DNA from: Ruegeria denitrificans
GTDB lineage: Bacteria; Pseudomonadota; Alphaproteobacteria; Rhodobacterales; Rhodobacteraceae
Reading direction: 5' to 3'
Length of the DNA: 64,000 nucleotides
Assembly (NCBI RefSeq): GCF_001458295.1
Contig: NZ_CYUD01000003.1
Location: 310,001 to 374,000, forward strand
In this document: piece by piece, positions 18,905-27,711 of the stretch
Layout of the letters: the number at the start of each line of letters is the position of its first letter
How positions within the stretch are numbered: the stretch's first letter is position 1
Made by a program: the position numbers and the translations under genes
Notes under the pieces: generated by a model
Databases searched by the model: none
Seen by the model: only the letters and a program-made list of their open reading frames with translations
Told to the model about the DNA's origin: nothing

Positions 18905-19798
18905 TCAATCTGAGAAATATATCTTATTCCAATTATTCATCCGTGCTCGGAACCATGTGCGTTGACGTTTGGCGAATTGGCGGGTCGCAATCGTTGCCTT
19001 CTCTCTGGCGGCTTCCAACGTCAATCGGCCCTCGAGATACCCGATGATCTCGGGAACACCTATGGCCTTGAAGGCGGGCAAGGTTGGGTCAAAGAGATCC
19101 CGCATTGTCTCGACCTCTTGCAGCGCTCCGGATTCCAGCATCAGATCGAACCGTCGGGTGATGCGATCAAGAAGCCAGTGTTTATCTACATCAAATACGA
19201 TTGGTACTGCGTCCGTCAGGCTCAGCACGGGGGGCGGAGTATCAGCCTGCCAGTCGCGCAGGCTGCGCCCGGTGGCCTGCTGCACCTCCCAAGCACGCTG
19301 AACGCGGGCGCGGTTTTTTGTGTCGATTCGGTCTAGTGTCTGATCATCGACGCCAGCGATCAAAGCGGACAGGTCCAACTGGTCAGCCTGGGCGCGGATT
19401 TCGGGCGGTGTGGCGGGAATGTCGGCCATCCCTTCGGTCAGGGCTGAGAAATACAGACCGGTGCCACCGACAATGATCGGGCGTTGGTTCCCACTCAGCA
19501 GCGGCGTCACCTCGCGCAGCCAATGGCCGGTTGAATATTCCTGATCATAGGCGATATGGCCGTACAGCAGATGCGGGGTACGGGCTTCTTCCTCGGCTGA
19601 AGGGCGGGCTGAAATCACACGCCAGCACTCATAGACCTGGCTGGCATCCGCGTTGACGATCATGCCGCCGAAGGTCTCGGCAATCTGCAGGGCCAGCGCC
19701 GATTTGCCCGAAGCGGTTGGCCCGGCGATCAATACAGGTTGATCATCGGGGATAGGGGGCAGGCGATCCAATATCTGCGATCTGTCGGTATTTGCCAT
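18905..19798 (-). CDS. miaA: tRNA dimethylallyltransferase
   Basis: 297 residues from the ATG at 19798; an ATG ten codons upstream (19828) is possible but also lacks a clear ribosome site. The P-loop [13 protein letters not shown] is followed by NADASQVY, and HLLYGHI and [13 protein letters not shown] match the substrate channel segments. [13 protein letters not shown] and [14 protein letters not shown] end the domain. It adds a dimethylallyl group to A37 of tRNAs reading UNN codons; the Ser(GGA) tRNA in this window reads UCC/UCU and so is a possible substrate. Divergent from pyrH. Confidence 0.95.
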   Translation of the reverse strand: MANTDRSQILDRLPPIPDDQPVLIAGPTASGKSALALQIAETFGGMIVNADASQVYECWRVISARPSAEEEARTPHLLYGHIAYDQEYSTGHWLREVTPLLSGNQRPIIVGGTGLYFSALTEGMADIPATPPEIRAQADQLDLSALIAGVDDQTLDRIDTKNRARVQRAWEVQQATGRSLRDWQADTPPPVLSLTDAVPIVFDVDKHWLLDRITRRFDLMLESGALQEVETMRDLFDPTLPAFKAIGVPEIIGYLEGRLTLEAAREKATIATRQFAKRQRTWFRARMNNWNKIYFSD

Positions 19799-19894
19799 CT
19801 GGGCTGTCTCAATCCTCACCAATCGCATTGAATCTGCGGTGGTTTTGCTTCATTTTGCGCCGGAAAATAAACCCGTGCCAGCCCGGAGCGCAAC

Positions 19895-20647
19895 ATGAGC
19901 CTTTCCCCGACCATTGAAACTACTGAATCCGCCAAGACAAAGTATAACCGCGTGATGCTGAAAATCTCGGGCGAGGCGCTGATGGGCGATCAGGGGTTTG
20001 GCCTGCATCCGCCAACCGTTCAGCGCATCGCGCAAGAGGTCAAGTCGGTGCACGATCTGGGTGTCGAGATTTGCATGGTCATCGGCGGCGGCAATATTTT
20101 CCGCGGCCTCAGCGGCTCGGCTCAGGGGATGGAGCGGACAACGGCCGACTATATGGGCATGCTGGCCACGGTGATGAACGCGCTGGGGATGCAGTCGGCG
20201 CTTGAGGAGATCGGCGTGTTTACCCGCGTAATCTCGGCCATTCGCATGGATGAGGTGTGTGAGCCGTACATCCGCCGCCGGGCCGTGCGCCACCTTGAGA
20301 AAAAGCGGGTTTGCATTTTTGCCGCCGGAACCGGCAACCCGTATTTCACCACCGATACCGCTGCGACTCTGCGCGCCAATGAAATGGCGTGCGAGGCGAT
20401 CTTTATGGGTAAGAACGGCGTGGATGGCGTTTACGACAAAGACCCCAAAGAGCACGCGGACGCGGTGCGCTATGACACGGTGACCTATGATGACGTGCTG
20501 GCCAAGCGGTTGCGCGTCATGGATGCCTCGGCCATTGCGTTGGCACGCGACAACAACCTGCCGCTGATCGTTTTCGGGCTGGATGAACCGGGCGGTTTCC
20601 GTGGCATTCTGGCAGGTGAGGGGACCTATACCAAAGTTCAGGGCTAA
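19895..20647 (+). CDS. pyrH: UMP kinase
   Basis: 250 residues, amino acid kinase fold. [16 protein letters not shown] near 22-37, [10 protein letters not shown], the long [13 protein letters not shown] helix and [10 protein letters not shown] are diagnostic of bacterial UMP kinase rather than aspartokinase. It makes UDP from UMP. GGAG lies upstream of the ATG. In most bacteria pyrH sits between tsf and frr; here it stands alone between miaA (divergent) and a PLP enzyme, with a terminator-like signal downstream. No second copy is visible in the window. Confidence 0.97.
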   Translation: MSLSPTIETTESAKTKYNRVMLKISGEALMGDQGFGLHPPTVQRIAQEVKSVHDLGVEICMVIGGGNIFRGLSGSAQGMERTTADYMGMLATVMNALGMQSALEEIGVFTRVISAIRMDEVCEPYIRRRAVRHLEKKRVCIFAAGTGNPYFTTDTAATLRANEMACEAIFMGKNGVDGVYDKDPKEHADAVRYDTVTYDDVLAKRLRVMDASAIALARDNNLPLIVFGLDEPGGFRGILAGEGTYTKVQG

Positions 20648-21030
20648 AAGGCTTTCTACGCTTAATTGCGCGCAGGTCGGGCTGATTGCCCGGTCTGGCC
20701 TCTTTTCATCAGCATCGCGCCTATGCGCGTGCCGATCTTCATAGGTCTGGCGAAAGAAAAACGTCGCATGTGAATTGATCACAAGCCCCAAAAGCCTCGG
20801 TCAAGCGACGGGGCTTTTTTATTTCATAGCGGGTTGACCGGCGTTGGGGCCGCTGTCTAAGTATCCGCGTCTTTCGGTTACCAGATTTTGCCCCGAAAGA
20901 CTGCCCATGCTTTCGTCTGTGTGACCGAAGCTGTGGTTGGGCTGGAAGACCTGCCGTGATTTCCGAGTTGTCCGAAATCATGCGCGGGCACGTCGTCGGA
21001 ACAAGCAGCATGAGCAAGGAGCGACGTGCC
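20648..21030. other. Non-coding region after pyrH
   Basis: 383 bp. A weak hairpin around 20674-20696 followed by a CT-rich tract may end pyrH transcription. A better terminator follows at 20783-20821. The stretch between them includes a 16-codon open frame (20723-20773) directly before that terminator, so a short independent transcript is possible. The last 75 bp extend the frame of the downstream PLP enzyme but lie upstream of its best start. Confidence 0.55.
20783..20821 (+). terminator. Rho-independent terminator-like hairpin
   Basis: A 7-bp stem pairs 20783-20789 with 20810-20816; the enclosed 20 bases could pair weakly. A run of seven T (20815-20821) follows. It lies 140 bases after pyrH, so it may end pyrH or a separate short RNA. 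Confidence 0.6.
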
Positions 21031-22257
21031 ATGGGCACTCTTGATATCGATTTCGTTCGGGCCCAGTTTCCGGCCTTTTCCGAGCCCAGCCTGCAAGGTC
21101 AGGCCTTTTTTGAAAATGCAGGCGGGTCATATACTTGCAAGCCGGTGCTGGACCGCCTGACACGCTATTACACGCAGCGCAAAGTGCAACCTTACGGTCC
21201 CTATGACGCCAGCCGTCTGGCGGGTGAAGAGATGGACGAAGCCCGCGCGCGCATGGCCGCGATTCTGGGTGTGAACACAGATGAGCTGAGCTTTGGTCCC
21301 TCGACCACGCAAAACACATATGTTCTGGCGCAGGCATTTCGCCAATGGATGCAGCCGGGTGATGCTGTCGTCGTCACCAATCAGGATCACGAGGCCAACT
21401 CGGGGCCTTGGCGGCGTCTGGCCGAGGACGGGGTTGAAATCCGCGAATGGCAGATCGATCCGGAAACCGGGTCACTCAACCCGCAGGATCTTGAAAACCT
21501 GCTGGACGAAAAGGTGCGTCTGGTCTGTTTCCCGCATTGCTCGAACGTAATCGGAGAGATTAATCCGGTCACTGAGATCACTGCCATTGCCCATGCGGCG
21601 GGGGCCTTTGTTTGTGTGGATGGCGTCTCATACGCACCGCACGGGTTTCCGAATGTCGGCAATCTGGGTTCAGATATCTATCTGTTCTCGGCCTATAAAA
21701 CCTACGGCCCACATCAGGGCTGCATGGTGATCCGGCGGACGCTTGGTGAATTGCTGCCAAATCAGGCGCACTATTTCAATGGGGACTCGCTGTACAAGCG
21801 TTTTACTCCGGCGGGCCCGGATCATGCACAGATTGCAGCCAGTGCGGGTATGGCGGATTACGTTGATCTACTGTGCGACCACCACAATGGCCCTCAGGGT
21901 GACACGACCGAGCGCGGATCATTTGTGCATGACCTGATGCGCGAGCAGGAGGTTGCTCTGCTTCAGCCAGTGCTGGATGCGGTCAAGGATCGTAACGCGG
22001 TCCGCCTGATCGGTACGTCGGATGCGACACGTCGGGCGCCGACAGTAGCGCTCGCTTTGAAACGGAACGCCGAAGCCGTGGCTGCTGATCTGGTGGAGCA
22101 CGGGATCATGGCGGGTGGTGGCGACTTCTATGCCGTTCGCCCGCTACAGGCGATGGGCGTGGATTTAGAACAGGGCGTGTTGCGGGTTAGCTTTACGCAC
22201 TATACCTCTCAACAGGAAATTGATCAGCTATTGGGCGCACTTGACGCCGTTTTGTGA
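21031..22257 (+). CDS. Cysteine desulfurase-like PLP-dependent aminotransferase class V protein
   Basis: 408 residues from the ATG at 21031 (AAGGAG upstream; longer in-frame starts at 20956 and 21010 are less likely). Fold type I PLP enzyme: FFENAGGSY near the N-terminus, FGPSTTQNT for phosphate binding, VDGVSYAPHG with the PLP aspartate and the Schiff-base lysine in FSAYKTYGPH. It matches the group of SufS-like proteins (VC1184 type) that sit outside suf or isc operons. No suf, nif or isc gene adjoins, and no catalytic Cys loop is obvious, so sulfur transfer is unproven; another amino acid lyase role is possible. Confidence 0.85.
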   Translation: MGTLDIDFVRAQFPAFSEPSLQGQAFFENAGGSYTCKPVLDRLTRYYTQRKVQPYGPYDASRLAGEEMDEARARMAAILGVNTDELSFGPSTTQNTYVLAQAFRQWMQPGDAVVVTNQDHEANSGPWRRLAEDGVEIREWQIDPETGSLNPQDLENLLDEKVRLVCFPHCSNVIGEINPVTEITAIAHAAGAFVCVDGVSYAPHGFPNVGNLGSDIYLFSAYKTYGPHQGCMVIRRTLGELLPNQAHYFNGDSLYKRFTPAGPDHAQIAASAGMADYVDLLCDHHNGPQGDTTERGSFVHDLMREQEVALLQPVLDAVKDRNAVRLIGTSDATRRAPTVALALKRNAEAVAADLVEHGIMAGGGDFYAVRPLQAMGVDLEQGVLRVSFTHYTSQQEIDQLLGALDAVL

Positions 22258-22305
22258 TCCAGTTTTTGCCTGGCTTCGTAATGCGAAGAAAACAACTGGG
22301 CGGTC

Positions 22306-23727
22306 ATGGAAAACAATCAGTCTCCGATCATCATGTGGTTCCGGCGGGATTTGCGTCTGTCGGACCATTCCGCGCTAAACGCGGCGGCCCAGACGGGCCG
22401 TCCGATCCTGCCGGTTTTCATTTTGGACGATTTGGTTCAATCGCTCGGGGCCGCGCCAAAATGGCGGCTTGGGTTGGGGCTTGAGGCTTTCGGGCGGTCT
22501 TTGTCGCAGGCCGGTAGCCGGTTGATCTTGCGACGTGGGGACGCTCTGACCGTTTTGCAGAAGCTTATCGCCGATACTGCCGCCACCGCTGTTTACTGGT
22601 CGCGTGCCTATGACCCAGAGGCCGTGGCTCGTGACGCGCTCATAAAGTCTGTGTTGGCAAAGCAGGGGGTGAAGGCAAAGTCATTTGCGGGTCACTTGCT
22701 GTTTGAACCCTGGACCGTGGCGAACCAAGCGGGCCAACCGTTTCGCGTTTTCACACCAATGTGGCGATCCGTCCAAGACCGAGACGTCGCCGCGCCCGAA
22801 GCCGCACCAACGATCATTGCACCCTCGCGTTGGCCTGCCTCCGATAATCTGGCTGATTGGAATCTGAGTAAGGAGATGAACCGGGGTGCGGCTGTGGTCG
22901 CGCCTTTCGTCCGCCCCGGCGAGAGCGCGGCATTTGAAACCTTGCACAGGTTTCTGGAGCGAATCCCCAATTATTCGCGCGATCGGGACCGTTTAGATGT
23001 GCAGGGAACCTCGGATCTGTCCGAATACCTGTCGCTTGGGGAAATCGGCCTTCGTGTCGTCTGGCATGCAGTGCAACGCGCTGCGATGAACGGCGCGAAA
23101 GGGGCAGACGCCTATCTGCGCCAACTGGTTTGGCGCGAGTTTGCTTATCATCTGATGTATCACACGCCGCATTTGCTAAGCGCGAACTGGAAGCCTGACT
23201 GGAACATGTTCCCGTGGAACACGGACGCAAACCATCCAGCGGTCCTCGCATGGCGTCAGGCCCGCACCGGCATTCCCGTCGTCGATGCAGGGCTACGTCA
23301 AATGTTTGTGACCGGCCGTATGCACAATCGCGCCCGTATGATCGTCGCCAGCTATCTGACTAAGCATCTGATGACGCATTGGAAAATCGGAATGAACTGG
23401 TTTGCTGACTGCCTGATCGACTGGGACCCGGCGTCCAATGCGATGGGTTGGCAATGGGTTGCGGGGTCGGGCCCGGATGCGTCACCATTTTTTCGCATAT
23501 TCAACCCTCTGACACAGCAGCAAAAATTTGATCCTGATCGCGAATATCTAATGCAGTGGATCGCAGAAGGACAGGCTGATCCTGCGGCTACGGCGCTATC
23601 CTATTTTCAGGCGGTTCCGCGTTCATGGATGCTTGATCCGCGGGCGGATTATCCCTCGCCAGTGGTTGATTTGGCTGTTGGCCGGGCGCGCGCGTTGGCC
23701 GCCTATGAGGGCCGAAAAAACGGGTAA
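22306..23727 (+). CDS. phrB: Deoxyribodipyrimidine photolyase (class I CPD type)
   Basis: 473 residues. N-terminal alpha/beta antenna domain starts MWFRRDLRLSDHSAL. The C-terminal helical FAD domain has LRQLVWREFAYHLMYHTPHL, GIPVVDAGLRQMFVTGRMHNRARM and the highly conserved WFADCLIDWDPASNAMGWQWVAGSGPDASPFF (given here in short pieces of one conserved block at about 358-390). Light-driven repair of cyclobutane pyrimidine dimers. The next gene is a Cfa-like methyltransferase, a pairing common in marine alphaproteobacteria. Cryptochrome function cannot be excluded, but all photolyase motifs look intact. Confidence 0.93.
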   Translation: MENNQSPIIMWFRRDLRLSDHSALNAAAQTGRPILPVFILDDLVQSLGAAPKWRLGLGLEAFGRSLSQAGSRLILRRGDALTVLQKLIADTAATAVYWSRAYDPEAVARDALIKSVLAKQGVKAKSFAGHLLFEPWTVANQAGQPFRVFTPMWRSVQDRDVAAPEAAPTIIAPSRWPASDNLADWNLSKEMNRGAAVVAPFVRPGESAAFETLHRFLERIPNYSRDRDRLDVQGTSDLSEYLSLGEIGLRVVWHAVQRAAMNGAKGADAYLRQLVWREFAYHLMYHTPHLLSANWKPDWNMFPWNTDANHPAVLAWRQARTGIPVVDAGLRQMFVTGRMHNRARMIVASYLTKHLMTHWKIGMNWFADCLIDWDPASNAMGWQWVAGSGPDASPFFRIFNPLTQQQKFDPDREYLMQWIAEGQADPAATALSYFQAVPRSWMLDPRADYPSPVVDLAVGRARALAAYEGRKNG

Positions 23728-23796
23728 GGAACTGAAAACTTGCCAGAAACACAAACTCGGCCTAGCTTTTAACTACGACCGCACAGGGGAGAGCGG

Positions 23797-25005
23797 ATGA
23801 TCCTGACGACAACTGAAGGGCAAAAAAACCTGCCTAGATACTTTGCTCAAGTCTTTAAGATGCTGGGCCGGATGGGCTCGGGGCGAATGGATATCGCCCT
23901 GCCGGACGGGCGGGTCTTCCGATCCGAAGGCCCCAAGCCGGGCCCGGTGGCACGTGTGGACATTCACGACCCCGACGTCTTTGCCCGCCTGATCCGTGAA
24001 GGTGAGTTGGGCTTTTCGGATTCCTACCTGGAGGGCGGTTGGAGCACCCCCGACCTGCGGGCCTTCATGGATTTGGTGCACTTGGGCACCGAGACGGTGT
24101 ATGATGATTTTACCGGAAAGATCCTGGTCAAGGCCTATGAGCGTCTGCGCTTTTGGTTGCACAGCAATAATCGCCGGCAGGCCAAAAAGAACATTTCGTA
24201 TCACTACGATCTGGGGAATGATTTCTACAGTCTGTGGCTGGACGACACGATGACCTATTCCAGCGCGCTTTTCGAAACAGGACAGGAAAGTCTGGAGAAT
24301 GCGCAAACCGCGAAATATGCGAGTTTGGTGGATGAAATGGGCGCGAAGCCCGGAGATCACATCCTTGAGATCGGATGTGGATGGGGCGGTTTCGCAGAAT
24401 ATGCGGCAAAAGAGCGTGGCCTGCGGGTCACAGGTCTGACAATCAGTCAAGAACAGTTAAGGTTCGCGCAGCAAAGGATTGATAATGCAGGGCTTTCTGA
24501 TCTTGTTGAGTTCAAACTGCAGGATTATCGGGATGAACGCGGCCAATATGATGGTATCGCTTCGATCGAAATGTTCGAAGCCGTTGGTCAGAAATACTGG
24601 CCGGTTTATTTTGAGACAGTGCGCGAACGGCTGAAACCTGGTGCCCAAGCTACCCTTCAGATCATTACCGTCGCAGAACACCGCTGGGATATTTACAAGA
24701 ATGGTGTTGATTTCATTCAGAAATATATTTTTCCCGGTGGAATGCTTCCAGCACCTTCAATCCTGAGACAACAGGTGAAAGAAGCGGGATTGGATGTCGT
24801 GAAATCTCGGGAGTTTGGTCAAAGTTATGACCTGACTCTGCGTCGCTGGTATGAGACGTTCAACGACAAATGGGACGAAATCTCGGAAATGGGCTTTGAC
24901 GAGCGTTTTCGCCGAATGTGGAACTATTATTTAACCGCATGTGGCGCGGCCTTTGACACTGGCAACTGCGATGTGACACAGATCACTATAGCAAAACCCA
25001 GTTAA
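23797..25005 (+). CDS. cfa: Cyclopropane-fatty-acyl-phospholipid synthase family methyltransferase
   Basis: 402 residues. The SAM site is ILEIGCGWGGFAEYAA at about 190-205, preceded by the substrate-loop pattern SYHYDLGNDFYSLWLDDTMTYSSA and followed by the active-site YWPVYFETVRERLKPGA and FPGGMLP regions. AGGGGAG precedes the ATG. It transfers methylene from SAM to unsaturated phospholipid chains at the membrane face. 69 bp after the photolyase and 16 bp before trgA. Family members also act on other lipids, so the exact product is open. Confidence 0.92.
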   Translation: MILTTTEGQKNLPRYFAQVFKMLGRMGSGRMDIALPDGRVFRSEGPKPGPVARVDIHDPDVFARLIREGELGFSDSYLEGGWSTPDLRAFMDLVHLGTETVYDDFTGKILVKAYERLRFWLHSNNRRQAKKNISYHYDLGNDFYSLWLDDTMTYSSALFETGQESLENAQTAKYASLVDEMGAKPGDHILEIGCGWGGFAEYAAKERGLRVTGLTISQEQLRFAQQRIDNAGLSDLVEFKLQDYRDERGQYDGIASIEMFEAVGQKYWPVYFETVRERLKPGAQATLQIITVAEHRWDIYKNGVDFIQKYIFPGGMLPAPSILRQQVKEAGLDVVKSREFGQSYDLTLRRWYETFNDKWDEISEMGFDERFRRMWNYYLTACGAAFDTGNCDVTQITIAKPS

Positions 25006-25021
25006 CAAAGGGAAATTTGGA

Positions 25022-25462
25022 ATGCCCACTGCGCCGCGTCTAGTTGCTTCTTTTTGCCTATTGGCGGTAGCCTTTATCGTGTCGAGCATGATCATCAGCA
25101 ACGGCGAAGAGGGCAAGGATTACGGCTGGTTTACCTATGTCAACATGATCATAGCAGTGGCCTGTGGTTGGAAAGTGATGGGTAAACGTGTTGGAAACGG
25201 TTGGACTGCGGCGGTCAACAACGGCATTGCCGGGATTGTCTCGCTGGTGTTCTGGGCTCTTTTTGTTCAGGGCTGCTATGAGATGTTCCGGTTGGCCATG
25301 CGTCATCGTTACGATGGTCCGTTCGAAGCTCTCTTAGCTATTTTCCAGATCGGGGTCGAATACGGCAAACTGCTGATTACGCCGGAAATCCTGTGGACTT
25401 TGGCGATCGGAGCTCTTATCGCGGGTCTTGCAACCGAGGAAGCCAACCGTCGCTGGCGGTAG
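25022..25462 (+). CDS. trgA: TrgA family membrane protein (tellurite-resistance locus)
   Basis: 146 residues with four predicted membrane helices (about 6-26, 35-53, 64-88 and 120-140). I recognise it as TrgA mainly from sequence and from its order before a TrgB-like GGCT/Nudix protein and cysK, the arrangement described for the tellurite-resistance locus of Rhodobacter sphaeroides. The molecular role of TrgA is unknown. AAGGGAAA lies upstream of the start. 29 bp separate it from trgB. Confidence 0.82.
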   Translation: MPTAPRLVASFCLLAVAFIVSSMIISNGEEGKDYGWFTYVNMIIAVACGWKVMGKRVGNGWTAAVNNGIAGIVSLVFWALFVQGCYEMFRLAMRHRYDGPFEALLAIFQIGVEYGKLLITPEILWTLAIGALIAGLATEEANRRWR

Positions 25463-25491
25463 CCCACCCAAAAAAGACGAGTTTTAAGTCA

Positions 25492-26607
25492 GTGTCCGAT
25501 TTGTTCTTTTACGGCACGCTCAGGCATTTGCCGTTGCTGGAATGTGTGCTTGGCCATGCATTGTCAAACGAGAAGATATCTCAGGCCAGTTTGCCGGATC
25601 ACGCGGTTTATGGCGTGGTGGACGAAGCCTTTCCGATGATTGTTCCCGAAGAAGGCAGTCATGCCGAGGGATTACTGGTTCAAGGGTTCTGCCCCGAAGA
25701 TCTGAGCCGCTTGGCATTTTACGAAGGTGGGTTCGACTATGATCTCAGCCCGCAGGGCGTGGTCTTAGCTGATGGACCGCGGGTCGAGGCCAGCGTATTT
25801 TTTCCTGAACCCGGGCTGTGGACACCCGACAGGCCGTGGTCGTTACAGACCTGGGTCGATAAGTGGTCAGAGGTGACTCTGGTCGCTGCGCAGGAAGAGC
25901 TGGCTTACTACGGTAAGGTGAACGCAACCACGATTTCCCGAAACTTCGCTCCGATCCGCACCCGTGCCTGGGCCAAGCTGGCCGCGCGAAAACGTCGAAC
26001 CGGTGATCCGCGTGATACTGAAAAAGACGTGATCGTGCAAAGCCACAGGCGTGCCTATGTCAACTATTTCGGTGTAGAAGAGTTGGACCTGCAGTACCGC
26101 CAGCATGACGGAACGATGGGTCCGCTCCTGCATCGAAGCGGATTGATGCAAGGGGCCGCTGTGGTTGTTCTGCCGTATGACCCGGTGCGCGATACGGTTC
26201 TGTTGGTCGAACAGTTCCGTGCACCAGTGTTTTTGATCGACGACCCCGAGCCGTGGATGTGGGAACCCGTGGCAGGCATGATCGACCCGGGTGAGACGCC
26301 CGAGCAGGCCGCCTATCGCGAAGTGCAGGAAGAGGCACACGTGGGTTTGGATGTGCTGGAATATGCAGGCGGCGCCTATTCCTCAAGCGGGTCATCAACT
26401 GAGTATGTGCACCTTTACGTGGGGCTGGGTGATCTGACCCGAACCATTGATAATGGCGGAGTGGTGTCGGAAGGTGAAGATATTCGGACGCAGATCCTGT
26501 CTTATGACACATTCATGAAGAAGGTGGATAATAACGAATTCAAGGACTTGCCCCTGTTGTTGATGGCCAACTGGCTGGCAAGGCATCGCGACCGTTTGCG
26601 CGGTTAA
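25492..26607 (+). CDS. trgB: TrgB-like protein: gamma-glutamylcyclotransferase-like plus Nudix hydrolase domain
   Basis: 371 residues from the GTG at 25492 (the open frame extends upstream into trgA, and homologous sequence begins SDLFFYGTLRH). Residues 1-130 form an AIG2/GGCT fold (FFYGTLRHLPLLECVLG; FYEGGFDYD). About 185-365 form a Nudix domain of ADP-sugar pyrophosphatase type with the full Nudix box GMIDPGETPEQAAYREVQEEAHV. Such Nudix enzymes hydrolyse nucleoside diphosphates linked to other groups. The GGCT half suggests glutathione-related chemistry, consistent with a tellurite/thiol stress role next to cysK. Upstream trgA and downstream cysK complete the cluster. Confidence 0.85.
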   Translation: MSDLFFYGTLRHLPLLECVLGHALSNEKISQASLPDHAVYGVVDEAFPMIVPEEGSHAEGLLVQGFCPEDLSRLAFYEGGFDYDLSPQGVVLADGPRVEASVFFPEPGLWTPDRPWSLQTWVDKWSEVTLVAAQEELAYYGKVNATTISRNFAPIRTRAWAKLAARKRRTGDPRDTEKDVIVQSHRRAYVNYFGVEELDLQYRQHDGTMGPLLHRSGLMQGAAVVVLPYDPVRDTVLLVEQFRAPVFLIDDPEPWMWEPVAGMIDPGETPEQAAYREVQEEAHVGLDVLEYAGGAYSSSGSSTEYVHLYVGLGDLTRTIDNGGVVSEGEDIRTQILSYDTFMKKVDNNEFKDLPLLLMANWLARHRDRLRG

Positions 26608-26676
26608 CTATCGCCGCTTGTGGTTGTCGCACCGCATCTGTAAATCTTCGATGATACGTAATGAAATGAGGGCGCC

Positions 26677-27711
26677 ATGCGCATTGCACGAGACCTTGCC
26701 GACGCTGTCGGGAAAACGCCACTGATCCGGCTGAAGCGCATCAGTGAAGAGACCGGGTGCGAGATTCTCGGGAAGGCCGAGTTCATGAACCCGGGGCAAT
26801 CGGTCAAGGATCGCGCGGCGCTTTACATTATCAAGGACGCCATCGCGCGTGGGGAACTGAAGCCCGGCGGAACCATTGTCGAAGGCACGGCGGGCAATAC
26901 CGGTATCGGTCTGGCGCTGGTGGGCGCGTCGATGGGTTTCAAAACGGTGATCGTGATCCCGGAAACTCAATCCGAAGAAAAGAAAGACATGCTGCGTCTG
27001 GCGGGCGCGCAATTGGTTCAGGTGCCGGCCGCCCCGTACCGCAACCCCAATAACTTTGTGCATTACTCGCGCCGCCTGGCCGAGGAACTGGCGCAGACCG
27101 AGCCTAACGGGGCTATCTGGGCCAATCAGTTCGACAATGTTGCCAACCGTCAGGCCCACGTGGAAACCACAGGCCCCGAGATTTGGGAGCAGACAGGCGG
27201 CAAGGTCGATGGCTTTGTCAGCGCCGTAGGATCGGGTGGCACGCTGGCCGGTGTGGCCGACGCGTTGCAGCCTAAGGGCGTTAAGATCGCTCTGGTCGAC
27301 CCGATGGGGGCGGGGCTGTACTCCTATTACACCACCGGCGAAATCGCGATGGAGGGCAGCTCAATCGCGGAAGGCATCGGGCAGGTGCGCATCACCAAAA
27401 ACCTCGAAGGGTTCACGCCGGACTTTTCGTACCAGATGACCGATAACGAGGCGCTGCCTTACATCTTTGATCTGCTACGCGAAGAAGGTTTGGTCATGGG
27501 TGGATCGACCGCGATCAACATGGCGGGTGCGGTGCGTCTGGCCAAGGATCTGGGGCCGGGTCATACCATCGTGACGATCCTGTGCGATTTTGGCACGCGG
27601 TATCAATCCAAGCTGTTCAACCCTGAATTCCTGCGTGAAAAGGAACTGCCGGTGCCGGATTGGATGACCGAGGCCCCGCGCAGCATTCCCGGCGTATTCG
27701 AGGACGTATGA
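26677..27711 (+). CDS. cysK: Cysteine synthase A
   Basis: 344 residues. PLP fold type II: the Schiff-base lysine lies in GQSVKDRAAL (about 44), phosphate loop in EGTAGNTGIGLAL, and GSGGTLAGVA later. O-acetylserine plus sulfide gives cysteine. Several extra residues near IWANQFDN and a C-terminal tail make it slightly longer than E. coli CysK. Its position after trgAB matches the R. sphaeroides tellurite locus, where cysK contributes to resistance. The stop overlaps the start of the MscS gene (ATGATGA), so the channel is translationally coupled. Confidence 0.95.
   Translation: MRIARDLADAVGKTPLIRLKRISEETGCEILGKAEFMNPGQSVKDRAALYIIKDAIARGELKPGGTIVEGTAGNTGIGLALVGASMGFKTVIVIPETQSEEKKDMLRLAGAQLVQVPAAPYRNPNNFVHYSRRLAEELAQTEPNGAIWANQFDNVANRQAHVETTGPEIWEQTGGKVDGFVSAVGSGGTLAGVADALQPKGVKIALVDPMGAGLYSYYTTGEIAMEGSSIAEGIGQVRITKNLEGFTPDFSYQMTDNEALPYIFDLLREEGLVMGGSTAINMAGAVRLAKDLGPGHTIVTILCDFGTRYQSKLFNPEFLREKELPVPDWMTEAPRSIPGVFEDV

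Noticed and set aside
20723..20773. 16-codon frame before the hairpin at 20783
   Set aside because: Could be a leader peptide for a terminator, but no codon pattern for attenuation and no good ribosome site; kept only as part of the gap description.
19850..20791. Minus-strand open frame of 313 codons
   Set aside because: Antisense to pyrH, which shows all UMP kinase motifs.
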